Of a DNA stretch of 64,000 nucleotides, positions 9,479 to 18,744 are shown in pieces. Where the stretch lies: positions 496,001-560,000 of the forward strand of contig NZ_OY787453.1 in the NCBI RefSeq assembly GCF_963678795.1, written 5' to 3'. Below the pieces are notes generated by a model, which was not told the origin of the DNA, did no database searches, and saw nothing but the letters and a program-made list of their open reading frames with translations. The position numbers and the translations under genes are program-made. This stretch comes from an uncultured Methanoregula sp. (lineage in GTDB: Archaea; Halobacteriota; Methanomicrobia; Methanomicrobiales; Methanospirillaceae). Position 1 is the first letter of the stretch. Each line of letters starts with the position of its first letter.

Positions 9479-10060
9479 ATGAAGCCACCAGTACCCTCCG
9501 GAAAAAAAGAGCCCGGATTCCCGCGGCCCGGGAAAAAAACGATCATGGCAATCGCCATTATCATTGCTGTCGTGATCATCGGTGTAATCGCTGCGGTTGT
9601 CTTTGTTCAGTCACCGTCTGGTCAGGGTGCAACCCCCTCCAACCTCCAGTCAGGCGCTTCACAACCGGTCCAGCAATCAGCCCAGCAGTATGCCTCTAAC
9701 TCCCCGGCAAAGCCGGTGGATTTTGTTCTCCAGGCAGGACCCCAGGATAAATGCGGGCTGACCTGCCGCAAGCTGACCCCCACCCTCTACAATACGGGCA
9801 CCCAGACTGCGCACAATGTCTGCATCTCCGTTGTCCTGTACAACGGCGGTGGCGATCTGATCTCCCTGAACGGCGCCCCTTCCATCCGCCAATGCGTCGG
9901 GGATCTTGCCAGCGGGGAAGCAGTGAGCGAACCGATTACCATAGATGCGGATTGCGGGTTCCTTGCAACCAAATGTATCAAGCAGACGCTGATATTAAAG
10001 ACCGAAGCATCGTGCGACGAGACTAATGTCCAGTTCCCTGACAAGATAATCGCGGTTTAG
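9479..10060 (+). CDS. Membrane-anchored extracytoplasmic protein, unknown function
   Basis: About 193 residues from ATG 9479 (an upstream ATG at 9440 would add 13). A Lys/Pro-rich N-terminus is followed by one transmembrane anchor (MAIAIIIAVVIIGVIAAVVF), a Ser/Gln/Pro-rich linker and a beta-rich domain with six cysteines, probably disulfide-bonded (CGLTCRK, VCIS, QCVG, DCGF, KCIK, SCDE). The VLQAGPQDKCGL start and 'NTGTQTAHNVCISV' resemble archaeal domains that look like CARDB folds (inference). Topology predicts the domain outside the cell. Confidence 0.65.
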   Translation: MKPPVPSGKKEPGFPRPGKKTIMAIAIIIAVVIIGVIAAVVFVQSPSGQGATPSNLQSGASQPVQQSAQQYASNSPAKPVDFVLQAGPQDKCGLTCRKLTPTLYNTGTQTAHNVCISVVLYNGGGDLISLNGAPSIRQCVGDLASGEAVSEPITIDADCGFLATKCIKQTLILKTEASCDETNVQFPDKIIAV

Positions 10061-10242
10061 ACTATTCGTGAACCGGATTACCTGCTGCCGGACCGGTATT
10101 CAAGCGGAATTGTCCGGAACAGGCGCAACTTTTTTTAATTTCCCGGGAACGCAGGATCATCTGCTCACCGTAAAAACCTTTAAGGAAAATACGTACGGCC
10201 GTGATCCCGAAAACAAGAACAGGCTTTAATCCGAACTAAAAG

Positions 10243-10314
10243 AGCCGCCGGGGGGAATTGAACCCCCGACCTGCTGATTACGAATCAGCCGCTATGCCGC
10301 TAAGCCACGGCGGC
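10243..10314 (-). tRNA. tRNA-Thr(CGU)
   Basis: Complete 72-base cloverleaf on the minus strand: acceptor GCCGCCG/CGGCGGC, anticodon arm GCTGA-TTCGTAA-TCAGC giving anticodon CGU (reads ACG, Thr), T-arm GGGGG-TTCAATT-CCCCC, discriminator U. No encoded CCA and no intron. Confidence 0.95.
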
Positions 10315-10367
10315 CCAATACCTCACAATATCGACCTTTGCGCTAATAAAATATGTGTCCGGGACTC

Positions 10368-10661
10368 TCACGAGTACCCGCTCAGGGCGGTTATATTTTC
10401 CTTCGCGGCTGTATCTTTGGGTGCAATAGTGCCGAACTTGGATTCATAATCCGCGATGGTCTTGGTGAGCACGGAAAGGAGATTCTTGGCATGCGCAGGT
10501 GTGATCGAGACAATCGCCTTTGCCCGCGCCTGGTTGACCTGCGGGAGCTGGTGCAGGAACATGAAGGTGAATTCGTCATCTTTGTACGCGATCTGGATCA
10601 TGTTACTGTACACGGGATCGAGCGTTGGCGGGATATTGACTGAAATTTCCTGGCCTGACAT
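10368..10661 (-). CDS. DUF3467 family protein
   Basis: 97 residues starting MSGQEISVNIPP. DUF3467 proteins are small and widespread, and have no assigned activity. The start at 10661 is chosen because family similarity begins there; the open frame extends to 10910 but that extension is low-complexity and overlaps the next gene. The order 'NMIQIAYKDDEFTFMFLH...RAKAIVSITPAHAKNLL' is the recognisable core. It is divergent from the Cas4-like nuclease gene. Confidence 0.85.
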   Translation of the reverse strand: MSGQEISVNIPPTLDPVYSNMIQIAYKDDEFTFMFLHQLPQVNQARAKAIVSITPAHAKNLLSVLTKTIADYESKFGTIAPKDTAAKENITALSGYS

Positions 10662-10769
10662 AAGTACTGGTTGGTGGTGCAGGTATGAAAAGATGGCTGT
10701 CCGCCTGCCGTTATGGTGGCAATGCAATAAGTATAATCTCACCGGTTTCCCACGGATAATGGAGGAATT

Positions 10770-11447
10770 ATTCTGGCGGAACAGCGTGAGTATGTCGCGA
10801 TCTCGGACCTGGTGCGGTTGCATGCCTGCCCGGTCCGCTTTTACTATGAGCAGAACGATACATTCACTGAATCCGACCGGTATGCGGTCTGCAAGCAGAT
10901 TTCGTACCATCTTGGTACTGCCATGGATGCCGATCTCATCTGGAACGAGATCTGTACCGTCCGCCCTTGTATCGATCCGGCCCTTAAGGAATTTCTGGGT
11001 CTTTGTATTACAGCCTGCAAAAAAAGCGAGTGGAAGCCTGCAAAGGAGACCGACGTGCGGGTATTCTCACAAAAACACGGGCTTGCCGGCATGATTGATC
11101 GCATAGCTTCTGACGGCTCCTTCTCGGTTGTCCGGGCTGCAGGGGCCATGCCGCTCGGCACCTATGCCGCCGACCGCCTGAGGATCGCGGCCATTGCGTT
11201 ATGCCTTGAGGAGATGACGGGAAAGGAAGTGGCCGGGGGAATGGTGGAGTATATCACGGACGGTGTATCCCGGTATCACGAGGTCCAGCCCCGTGACCGC
11301 CGGCAGGTACTTGCCTCGCTCCACAAGTACGCCTCTGTCCGTGAAGGGCATATGCCCGAGCACCCGCTCAACGCTCCCTGCAACCGCTGTAAATATAAGG
11401 ATAAATGCTCAAGCAGCATCGGCAGGCGGCTGAGTGAACTTCTGTGA
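10770..11447 (+). CDS. Cas4/Dna2-like PD-(D/E)XK nuclease, orphan
   Basis: Cas4-like exonuclease fold with an Fe-S cluster signature: an N-terminal Cys in HACPVRFYY and a C-terminal CNRCKYKDKC triad. Central acidic/Lys motif candidates lie in GMIDRI and the following beta strands. The family-typical N-terminal reading (YVAISDLVRLHACP) continues upstream of the first possible canonical start, GTG 10812, to a GGAGGA at 10761-10766. No ATG, GTG or TTG occurs between that site and 10812, so initiation at ATT (10767/10770) or CTG (10773) is likely; I list 10770. No CRISPR array or other cas gene is present, so this is probably a housekeeping DNA-repair nuclease. Confidence 0.75.
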   Translation: MLAEQREYVAISDLVRLHACPVRFYYEQNDTFTESDRYAVCKQISYHLGTAMDADLIWNEICTVRPCIDPALKEFLGLCITACKKSEWKPAKETDVRVFSQKHGLAGMIDRIASDGSFSVVRAAGAMPLGTYAADRLRIAAIALCLEEMTGKEVAGGMVEYITDGVSRYHEVQPRDRRQVLASLHKYASVREGHMPEHPLNAPCNRCKYKDKCSSSIGRRLSELL

Positions 11448-11551
11448 AATGAGTTCTTCAATCCTGCCAAAACCCGGTATTTCCGTTTTTTTTGGTGTTC
11501 ACTCCACCTGAAACCATTGCCGTGTCACGCTCATAAAAAAAGAACGGGGAA

Positions 11552-12457
11552 TCAGATTTTCCGGTACTCGCCGGCAGGCACATGAATCTCAAACCGTGCC
11601 CCTTTCCCGGGTATTCCGGCCTCCCTGACCATGATACCGGTTGCCGCAAGAATCTGCTTGACAAAAAAGAGCCCGTATCCTGCGTGCTTCCCATATTCTT
11701 CCGGAAACAGTGTGCCCTTCTTTGTCGGGGGAATCCCGGCTCCATCATCTTCGCAGACGATCATGAGCGAACTCTCCAGGAGCTGGCTCGTGAACCGGAT
11801 CCGGGTGAGATTCGGACCGCCATGCTTCAGGGCATTGTCAATCATGTAGAAAAATGCCTTTTCCAAAAGCCGGTCTGCATAGATCTCGATATTTTGGATC
11901 TCGACATCGATTGTCACCTTGCCGAGGCTTGCCCCGACCCTTGCACGCATGATGGTATCTGCCACATTCTGCCATTCCGGGGGACTGACGCCGATATCCT
12001 GGTATTCCTTGATGAACTTTACCTGGCGGTGGATCATCGCTATCGCAGTCTTGATCTTCTGGATATCGGCGCTCTGTGCGGGATGCTCCATATCCAGCGA
12101 GAGTTCCGTAAGCTGGTTGAGGATGTCCTGCCGCGTAATGGTATTGAGGAACGTAAGCCGGGTCTCGGTCTGATGAAGACGGATTTCCAGGAGTTCGCGC
12201 TCATGGATCTCCTGCCGGATCATGTGGTGGAGTTTTACCACGAACAGGATGAGCATAACAACGAGGAAGAGACTGACCACCAGCAGTTCGTCCAGCTGGA
12301 GCGCTTCGTAGCTCCTGAGGACCGATCCCAGGGATTCTGCAAGATCAAGGCGTGCAGAGATCAAAAACAGAATGCCGGAAAGAATAAAAATCACAGCAAG
12401 GTACGCAATCATGGTAATATTGGGAGATTTGCGCTTTTTTACCGACTCGTCGCTCAT
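11552..12457 (-). CDS. Membrane sensor kinase with degenerate H-box
   Basis: 301 residues: two transmembrane segments (about 15-36 and 57-78), a coiled linker, a dimerisation/H-box region and an HATPase domain (N-box YMIDNALKHGG, G1 DDGAGIPP, G2 HAGYGLFFV). The usual phosphoacceptor position reads ITRQDILNQL: Gln stands where related kinases, such as the one at 25401, have His. ATP binding should be intact but autophosphorylation on that residue is not expected. No response regulator is adjacent. It is convergent with the Cas4-like gene. Confidence 0.85.
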   Translation of the reverse strand: MSDESVKKRKSPNITMIAYLAVIFILSGILFLISARLDLAESLGSVLRSYEALQLDELLVVSLFLVVMLILFVVKLHHMIRQEIHERELLEIRLHQTETRLTFLNTITRQDILNQLTELSLDMEHPAQSADIQKIKTAIAMIHRQVKFIKEYQDIGVSPPEWQNVADTIMRARVGASLGKVTIDVEIQNIEIYADRLLEKAFFYMIDNALKHGGPNLTRIRFTSQLLESSLMIVCEDDGAGIPPTKKGTLFPEEYGKHAGYGLFFVKQILAATGIMVREAGIPGKGARFEIHVPAGEYRKI

Positions 12458-12733
12458 ATCAGGTTTCCTATATCATCCTTAATCTGAGAACTCTTGAATA
12501 TTGTGGTACTTCTTCGGTAAGAGTCCCCAGTGCAGGAAAAATCACCGGAATCATGGCAGGGTTCCACCCGGTTATGCAGGTTTTTCCCGTATCACGCACC
12601 ATGAGATGAATTACACCATATCCCTGGCGTAAGCCAACCGGAACCTGTCGTTTTCACTTTCACTCCGCCTATCCTTGTGCCTTTTAACCCGCTGTCCCGA
12701 ACCATCTGGATTGCAATTACGAGGATAATTCCC

Positions 12734-13111
12734 ATGAAAGCAACGCGGATAGAGACAGGAACTCCGGAAGGGGATGCGCTGGGATTTATTGAATACCTGT
12801 TTTCAGGATGGCTGGAACTGCAGGGAGACCAGTGTATTTATCTCCATTATATCATCTCCCGGCACAAGAACGAAGGAAACACTCAGGAGCTGATTCAGAA
12901 GTGGCTGTCGGCCGGGTATGATGTCCGCGTGGTGATGCCGCGGCCGGTCATGCAGCACATCCTGGATAAATTCCAGTTCGTCCCTTCAATGGAATATTTC
13001 CCGGACCAGTACGAGGACAAGGTCGAAGTCTGGTACCGGCCGGTGTCATGGTACAACCGGGCGATCTCATCCACCCGGTCATCTGCCCGTGCCGGCTCAG
13101 CCCCCTTTTGA
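12734..13111 (+). CDS. Hypothetical protein
   Basis: 125 residues starting MKATRIETGTPEGDAL, preceded by GAGG at about 12720. Soluble alpha/beta composition, with the segment EYLFSGWLELQGDQCIYLHY then KWLSAGYDVRVVMPRPVMQ. No family recognised. It ends just before the convergent nucleotidyltransferase gene. Confidence 0.5.
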   Translation: MKATRIETGTPEGDALGFIEYLFSGWLELQGDQCIYLHYIISRHKNEGNTQELIQKWLSAGYDVRVVMPRPVMQHILDKFQFVPSMEYFPDQYEDKVEVWYRPVSWYNRAISSTRSSARAGSAPF

Positions 13112-13122
13112 TCAGGATCCTT

Positions 13123-14058
13123 TTATTGCCCGAGCAGGGTCCGGGACACGATATATTCTCCCCGGGCTTCCCGGGTTGTCCCGACAATCAGCCACTGTTC
13201 GTTGCCGTGCTGCTCGCACACGCCGCATGCTTCAATGGTCTCTCCCACGAGAGCCTGGCCGCTGTAGGTGTGCGTGAACGAGAGAACCCTGCTTACTGAC
13301 TCGTGTTCTATCCTGTATACGGCAGGATTGTCGAATGCCAGTGATGCATCAGTGACTTTTGCCTCAATGGTCATCTTCCCGAGAACCGCCCCTTTGCCGG
13401 CAGGCTCTGCCCGGATATCCTCGTACGATCTCGTGTACAGGATATCGAAATACGTGCCCTCGATCTGCCCCCGGTTATACTTCCGCTGTTCGTGAAGTAT
13501 GAAATCCTCGTAAGATATTTCGGGCCTGCGTTTCTCGTACACCTTGCGCCACATCTCTTCGGAAAGCCCCTCGATCTTCCCGTCCCGGATTCCCTGCTGC
13601 ACGAGTGCCTGGGCAACAAACCAGTGCCTCCCGTACACAACCATATCGATGTCCGAGGCATCGTTCTCCAGTCCGCAGAGAAGCGAACCCGTGCAACCGA
13701 CCGTCCCCCGTGGCAACCCGAAGAGTACGATAAGTTTTCTGACCCGGGAATGAGCGGCTGCAATGCGCCCTATCTCAACGTCGGGCCTGAGCACGGTCTT
13801 CACATCCCTGTAGGGAATGCGGTGAAGAAGGCCTGCATACGCTGGTTTTAACCGGGAAACGAGGGCATAGGCCTCTTCGAAATCGTACTTCCTGTAGCGG
13901 CGGCCTGAGGGATGGATCCGTTCCCCTGTTTCATCGGGAACGTACCGGAGCACGCAGCCCACGGATTCTTCGTTATCATACGTTGATACGGCATACAGCC
14001 AGCCATCAGGGTCTGAAATAAAATCGCGCAACCGGACCGGGACCATAAAAAACCTCAC
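13123..14058 (-). CDS. Predicted nucleotidyltransferase (COG1665-like)
   Basis: 311-residue archaeal protein with a pol-beta-type nucleotidyltransferase core: GCTGSLLCGLENDASDIDMV around residues 122-141 contains the GS and DxD metal-binding pattern. The flanking N- and C-terminal regions are archaeal-specific, and the substrate is unknown. Its ATG overlaps the sua5 stop (ATGA at 14055-14058), so it is translationally coupled to a tRNA t6A biosynthesis gene. This hints at RNA-related nucleotidyl transfer (inference). Confidence 0.82.
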   Translation of the reverse strand: MRFFMVPVRLRDFISDPDGWLYAVSTYDNEESVGCVLRYVPDETGERIHPSGRRYRKYDFEEAYALVSRLKPAYAGLLHRIPYRDVKTVLRPDVEIGRIAAAHSRVRKLIVLFGLPRGTVGCTGSLLCGLENDASDIDMVVYGRHWFVAQALVQQGIRDGKIEGLSEEMWRKVYEKRRPEISYEDFILHEQRKYNRGQIEGTYFDILYTRSYEDIRAEPAGKGAVLGKMTIEAKVTDASLAFDNPAVYRIEHESVSRVLSFTHTYSGQALVGETIEACGVCEQHGNEQWLIVGTTREARGEYIVSRTLLGQ

Positions 14059-14627
14059 AGGGTGGACAGGAACTGTTCGACTTTATCTGCCTCAGCCCCC
14101 CTGCGGACGATCCGGCGTTCCACAAGGTCGACGACCGTACTTGGTATGCCGCTGAGCCGGCCCCCGTCAATGAGCAGCTCCCGGGATACGGTGCATTCGT
14201 CGGGCGTCTGCGGATCTTTCAACCCGTGGATATTTGCACTGGTTGCAGTGATGGGGGCATCGAAACGTTCGATTAACCGGAGGGCAAGATCATGGGACGG
14301 GATACGGATACCGATGAGACCGGTGCCCCCGGTCAGGATCTCCGGGACGCTGTTGCGTGCCGGCAGGATAACCGTGACCGGGCCGGGAAGAAATGCCTGG
14401 ATGAACGCCTCCATTCCGGGTCGGACATGGGCCACTGCACAGAGCATCTCAAAGTCCGAAACGGCAATCGAGATGGGCATCGAGAGCGGGCGCTTCTTGG
14501 CCTCATACACTTTCTGGATTGCCTCATCCGAAAACGCATCGGCACCCAGGCCGTAGACAGTTTCGGTGGGATATACGACAAGCCCGTCGTGCATCAGTAC
14601 GGAGACGGCTCTCTCAATTACGTCCAT
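14055..14627 (-). CDS. sua5: L-threonylcarbamoyladenylate synthase
   Basis: YrdC/Sua5-family enzyme making threonylcarbamoyl-AMP from Thr, bicarbonate and ATP for the universal tRNA t6A37 modification. 190 residues correspond to the YrdC domain alone, without the Sua5 C-terminal extension. Motifs: VVYPTETVYGLGADAF, KRPLSMPISIAV (KxR...SxN-type binding), ATSANIHG and STVVDL. It starts directly after the stop of the upstream ACT-domain gene (TGAATG) and overlaps the next gene by 4 bases. Confidence 0.95.
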   Translation of the reverse strand: MDVIERAVSVLMHDGLVVYPTETVYGLGADAFSDEAIQKVYEAKKRPLSMPISIAVSDFEMLCAVAHVRPGMEAFIQAFLPGPVTVILPARNSVPEILTGGTGLIGIRIPSHDLALRLIERFDAPITATSANIHGLKDPQTPDECTVSRELLIDGGRLSGIPSTVVDLVERRIVRRGAEADKVEQFLSTL

Positions 14628-15317
14628 TCAGAACTCACGCCCGCGGACCCGGTTGATATCGAAGACCGCCTTGCTGCTGACGTGCATAACGGCAAAGACG
14701 CCGGCCTGGATCGGATCGGTGACCACAAGGTCCGCGTGTTCGGGAACGGTTCCCGCCATCTTCAGAGCAATGACCGGTATTCCGGATTCACGGACACGGT
14801 CAACTGCCTTGGAGATCTCGCCGCCCATGATAGACCCGGCAAGTACCAGGATTGATGCACGCGGAAGGCGCGAAACCGCATCAACTGCCAGTGCCAGCGT
14901 CCGCTCGCCCACGAGGGGTATGGTATCCACGGAAATCCGCTCTCCGCGGATGTTATGGCGGTCTGCCTCGTTCACTGCGCCGAGGGCGACCTGCGCCACC
15001 TGTGCCCCGCCCCCGATAATGATGACACGTGACCCGAAGATGTGCCCGAACGGCTGGTAGGCCCGGACATCCTTTACGGAGGGGATATCGTTCAGGTCCT
15101 TCAGGAGACATTCGTGATCGCTTGAATCCCCGCAGTCATATTCAAAATAGAGTTCGGCCATCCCGCAATAGGGGCCGGAATCAAATACCTCCTGGTTGAT
15201 CATGACAATGTTGGCGTCATGGTTGGCAACTACGGTGGCGATGTCGCGCAGGGCCCCCCTGCAGTTCTCTGCTATGATACGTATTGCCGAACGTTCCGGT
15301 ACAGAATCCATAATCAC
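14628..15317 (-). CDS. ACT-domain DUF5612 family protein
   Basis: 229 residues. The N-terminal ~80 form an ACT-type ligand-binding domain (RIIAENCRGALRDIATVVANHDANIVMINQ), typical of amino-acid sensing. The remainder is the methanogen DUF5612 region with a glycine-rich IIIGGGAQVAQVALGAVNEAD segment reminiscent of nucleotide binding. A regulatory or enzymatic role linked to amino acids is likely but unproven. First gene of the DUF5612-sua5-nucleotidyltransferase operon; its promoter lies next to the divergent-side tRNA-Gly. Confidence 0.82.
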   Translation of the reverse strand: MIMDSVPERSAIRIIAENCRGALRDIATVVANHDANIVMINQEVFDSGPYCGMAELYFEYDCGDSSDHECLLKDLNDIPSVKDVRAYQPFGHIFGSRVIIIGGGAQVAQVALGAVNEADRHNIRGERISVDTIPLVGERTLALAVDAVSRLPRASILVLAGSIMGGEISKAVDRVRESGIPVIALKMAGTVPEHADLVVTDPIQAGVFAVMHVSSKAVFDINRVRGREF

Positions 15318-15319
15318 TA

Positions 15320-15390
15320 TGCGATAACCGGGGATCGAACCCGGGTTAGAAGCTTGGGAAGCTCCTGTCCTACCGCTAGACTATTATCGC
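15320..15390 (-). tRNA. tRNA-Gly(CCC)
   Basis: Complete 71-base cloverleaf on the minus strand: acceptor GCGATAA/TTATCGC, anticodon arm GGAGC-TTCCCAA-GCTTC with anticodon CCC (reads GGG), T-arm CCGGG-TTCGATC-CCCGG, discriminator A. No encoded CCA. Confidence 0.95.
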
Positions 15391-15690
15391 GTGTTCTCTT
15401 TGTTGCTCTCTAATATTGGGCGATTTTAAGATAAATATAGTGCCCAAAAAAGGGTGCGGGAACAACCGAACGGTTCATCCCGTGATCTTTTTCCTGAAAT
15501 TCCAAAAAACGTCCCGGGTTGTCTGGATTGTTACCGTTCGATATTTTTATGACTGCCTGGACTCATTAACTATAAGCTAGTAATTAACCGTCTTTTCCCT
15601 ATAACAGGCGGACCATAGTTGCGGCCATTGCCCGGCATCGACAAAGAACCTGCGTGTGATGTCCGAAAACGTATCAGCGGGAGTATTTCC

Positions 15691-16614
15691 ATGACCCAAA
15701 AAAACCTGACCCTTTGGATCGTAACGGCTGTATGCCTTCTTATGCTGGCAATACCTGTACTGGCAGACACCGGCGACCAGAACGCGAATGTGCTTTACCA
15801 GACCTCGTATGCCAGCGATCCACACATGATCACCAATAGTCCGTCCAGCGATTACTGGGATGCGGGAAATGGCAGGTACCATTTCTCCATTGAACCAAGT
15901 TCCGGCGGATATGCATACGTACCTGTCGAATACAAGGACACCTCCTTTACCCTGGATTACGACCTTGTCCTGACAAGGGTGGATAGCGGTGCTACATTCC
16001 GGCTGGCATTTTCCAGCAACGAGATGAACCCGGAGAAGGGACCTGTTGTCATGACGGAGTTTACCAATGCCAAATTCGGGCAGATCATGTGGCTCCAGGT
16101 AGTTACCCCGGGCAACAAGATCATAGAAGTGAACAGCCAGTCCGGCCAGACCTCCTACGCGGGAGCAACCGTAAAATATGAACTCAATAAACCTTACCAT
16201 GTCACCGTCTCCTATGACAAAGCTCTGGGCCTTGTCACGGTGAAAGTGAGTGACAAGCAGTCCGGCCAGGAACTCTGGAGTTATTTCGTCAAGACAACGG
16301 ACCAGCTCAATGGCATGGCCCGCCTCTGGATAGGGGCTATCGGCGACTATGGCCCGCAGAACATCTATGCACAGGGATACATTGACAATCTGCGGATCAC
16401 CACTCCCGGGACGGTTACGGAGGCTCCCACGGAGGCGCCCGTGATCTCCAACACAGCCGTACCCATCACCACCACAAAGAAAGTTACTCCCAAGACGACC
16501 GTCCCGACACCCTATCCGACATCCACTCCCCAGTCCCCGTCATCGCTGCTCCTCCCCCTTGTTGCGCTGGGGATAATCGGCAGCTGTGTCCTCCTGGTAC
16601 GGAAAAAAGAATAA
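15691..16614 (+). CDS. Secreted surface protein with C-terminal membrane anchor
   Basis: 307 residues from ATG 15691, preceded by GGGAG. Signal peptide (hydrophobic 8-24, cleavage near VLA-DTG), then a beta-rich ectodomain of about 220 residues that resembles a LamG/concanavalin-like sandwich (YHFSIEPSSGGYAYVPVEYKD, FRLAFSSNEMN, VTVSYDKALGLVTVKV). A Thr/Pro-rich stalk (about 250-285) and a single C-terminal transmembrane helix ending in VRKKE follow. Likely displayed on the cell surface; the ligand is unknown. Confidence 0.75.
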   Translation: MTQKNLTLWIVTAVCLLMLAIPVLADTGDQNANVLYQTSYASDPHMITNSPSSDYWDAGNGRYHFSIEPSSGGYAYVPVEYKDTSFTLDYDLVLTRVDSGATFRLAFSSNEMNPEKGPVVMTEFTNAKFGQIMWLQVVTPGNKIIEVNSQSGQTSYAGATVKYELNKPYHVTVSYDKALGLVTVKVSDKQSGQELWSYFVKTTDQLNGMARLWIGAIGDYGPQNIYAQGYIDNLRITTPGTVTEAPTEAPVISNTAVPITTTKKVTPKTTVPTPYPTSTPQSPSSLLLPLVALGIIGSCVLLVRKKE

Positions 16615-16703
16615 TCCCTTTTTTACGAGATAATATGTATCACCCGTTCTCCCGGGAAAAATCCCGCGATCTGCTGATACACGAGTTGAAAACGAATCAG
16701 TAT

Positions 16704-17417
16704 CTACGGCGATCCCTTCTTTAACCTGCAGGACAGGCGCAGCGAACTGTTCACCATGTCCACGAGGTCTTCCTGCGTGTAAGGGTTCCTCTGGATAAGA
16801 TCCCAGTCCCTGGTTGTATCTTCATCGTTCTCCCCGACCCATGAGGCAATGGATACTTCGGGGCTGTGAAACCCGAGCCAGGCAAAGAAATTGAGCAGGT
16901 TCCCGGCAACATGCTGCATACCATCGACGTGCCCGATGATGATAAGTCCCACCACCTTATTTGAGATCATCCGTTTGCCAAACCACGAAGACTGGTTCTC
17001 GATGCAGTTCATCCGTTCAACAAATTTCTGGACCAGTGCCGAATGGTTGTTCCAGCGAATCGGCGTAGCAAGAAAGAGGACATCGCAATCGAGCACCGCG
17101 TTGTACACGATCTCCATCTGGTCATCCTCATATTTCATGGTGGACTGGCAGGGATAAGTACAGTAATCCGGGTTCTCCGAATAGTTGCCTTCGCATTCGT
17201 AGATCTTCAGGTCCTTGAGCCGGATAAACGTTGTCTCGCAGCCAAGCCCCTTGCACCGGTCAAGGGCCGAGATCAGGAGCCGTTCCGACTTGGACATACC
17301 GGATTCCTGCCGGCTTGATCCGGATATCCCGACCACCCGTGTTCCCCTGACCTGCGCCGGGTCCGGTGCGGGGATGGTATCGACCCCGAGTTTTCGTCCA
17401 ACCATGGGAGATGGCAT
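16704..17417 (-). CDS. NADPH-dependent FMN reductase / flavodoxin-fold protein
   Basis: 237 residues with the FMN-binding start VVGISGSSRQESGMSKSERLL (about 28-48), LFLATPIRWNNHSALVQKF and IGHVDGMQHVAGNL, as in the iron-sulfur flavoprotein/FMN-reductase family of methanogens. Cysteines C74, C84 and C88 (ECEGN, YCTYPC) might hold a cluster, but the exact compact Isf motif is not evident. The N-terminal ~25 residues are poorly conserved; Met5 is an alternative start. Redox role; partner unknown. Confidence 0.85.
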   Translation of the reverse strand: MPSPMVGRKLGVDTIPAPDPAQVRGTRVVGISGSSRQESGMSKSERLLISALDRCKGLGCETTFIRLKDLKIYECEGNYSENPDYCTYPCQSTMKYEDDQMEIVYNAVLDCDVLFLATPIRWNNHSALVQKFVERMNCIENQSSWFGKRMISNKVVGLIIIGHVDGMQHVAGNLLNFFAWLGFHSPEVSIASWVGENDEDTTRDWDLIQRNPYTQEDLVDMVNSSLRLSCRLKKGSP

Positions 17418-17611
17418 ATGATACAGTGGTGTTGTCCGGCATATGGATTTGTCCCTTCCCGGAGCACGGATCCAACACGCAAAAAACCATGGTCCCGGTA
17501 TCCGGTCGGCTGGTTAAGTGAATCTCCCCCGGTTTTGCAGCCCCCCAGAGGGGAACTGCCGGAACAGATCAGGACCTGCCAGCATAGTAAAAAAGGGAGG
17601 AACCGGTGGGA

Positions 17612-18724
17612 TTATACCGGGAGCGGCATTTCGGTTGATTTTAGTTTCGTCTCGATCTCCCGTATTGTCTCAAGTTTTGCTTTGGTGGATGGCCCGGCCG
17701 GCACGGCCCTGCACCCGGATGCCTTTGACGTGGATTCGGGAAATGTTCCTATATCCCGGGCAATCTTCATCGTCTCCTCTTTATCATAGCCTATGAGCGG
17801 GCGGTGAATCGGAACATCCGATGCGGCATCGGTAAGAACAAGAAGGTTGTCGAGCGTCTGGCTTGCCACCTGGCCCAGCGATTCCCCGGTTACGATCCCC
17901 TTTGCCCCGTTCGCCTTTGCAAACTCCGTCACCACCCTGTACATCCGCCGCTTGCAGAAGATGCAGGTATACTTCTCAAGGCCCCGCCGGACCAGTTCCG
18001 TCTTTGCAGCTGCAAGGTACCCGTCATGAATGACCGTCAGTTTGATCCCAGGCTGGTATTTCGCAAGCACATCAACAACCCTTTGTGCCCGGGCAGCCGT
18101 GGTCTCGTCCAGGAACGTATCGAGCGCGATAAATACCGGAAGGATCCGGCACCCCCGCTTCATCATCATCCATGCAGCAACCGGGGAATCGATGCCCCCG
18201 GATACCAGTGCCACAAGGGAACCTTCGACACCGAGGGGAAGTCCCCCGGGTCCTTTTATCACGGTATCATAGAGATATGCTTCATCCGATCGGATCTCGA
18301 TATGGATCTCCTTATCCGGGTATGCTAGGTTTACTTTGAGATGCGGGAATGTGTTTCTGACAAGATTTCCGTATTCGATCGCTTTGTCATTGGATGAGAA
18401 GTTATGTTTCCCTACCCGTTTCATCTTTATCGCAAAGGTCCTGGCATTCTCAATGCCGTGGCGGCGGCAATAGCCGGGAAGGAACGTACTGATCTCGTCA
18501 AGTTTTATGTGTTCGACTTCCGAGAACGAGACTATCCCGAAAACGTTTTTCAGAAGATCCGGTTTTACGTCTCCATCCAGCCAGATCCTCCCCCGTTCGT
18601 TCCGGACATGGATACCGGGCATGACCTCGCGGATGTTTGCGATCAGGGTGTTCTCCCACTGGCGGCGGACAGGATCGGATTTTAAGAATATCTCGGAATA
18701 GCGTACAAGCCATTGTTTTTTCAT
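17612..18724 (-). CDS. thiI: tRNA 4-thiouridine synthase, rhodanese-less ThiI
   Basis: ThiI adenylates U8 of tRNA and inserts sulfur. 370 residues: ferredoxin-like/THUMP region (about 1-165), PP-loop LVALVSGGIDSPVAAWMMM (about 178-196), and a CIFCKRRMYR motif. There is no C-terminal rhodanese domain, as in methanogen ThiI proteins, in which cysteines of the core replace the rhodanese Cys. It is the last gene of the tRNA-Cys-pscS-metY-metX operon, 20 bases after DUF1894, which ties it to sulfur supply. Confidence 0.95.
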   Translation of the reverse strand: MKKQWLVRYSEIFLKSDPVRRQWENTLIANIREVMPGIHVRNERGRIWLDGDVKPDLLKNVFGIVSFSEVEHIKLDEISTFLPGYCRRHGIENARTFAIKMKRVGKHNFSSNDKAIEYGNLVRNTFPHLKVNLAYPDKEIHIEIRSDEAYLYDTVIKGPGGLPLGVEGSLVALVSGGIDSPVAAWMMMKRGCRILPVFIALDTFLDETTAARAQRVVDVLAKYQPGIKLTVIHDGYLAAAKTELVRRGLEKYTCIFCKRRMYRVVTEFAKANGAKGIVTGESLGQVASQTLDNLLVLTDAASDVPIHRPLIGYDKEETMKIARDIGTFPESTSKASGCRAVPAGPSTKAKLETIREIETKLKSTEMPLPV

Positions 18725-18744
18725 TGTGCCATCTCACCAGGGTT

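Noticed and set aside
10770..11447. CRISPR-Cas locus suggested by a Cas4-like gene
   Set aside because: No direct-repeat array and no other cas genes were seen within the window; Cas4-like nucleases are often solitary in archaea.
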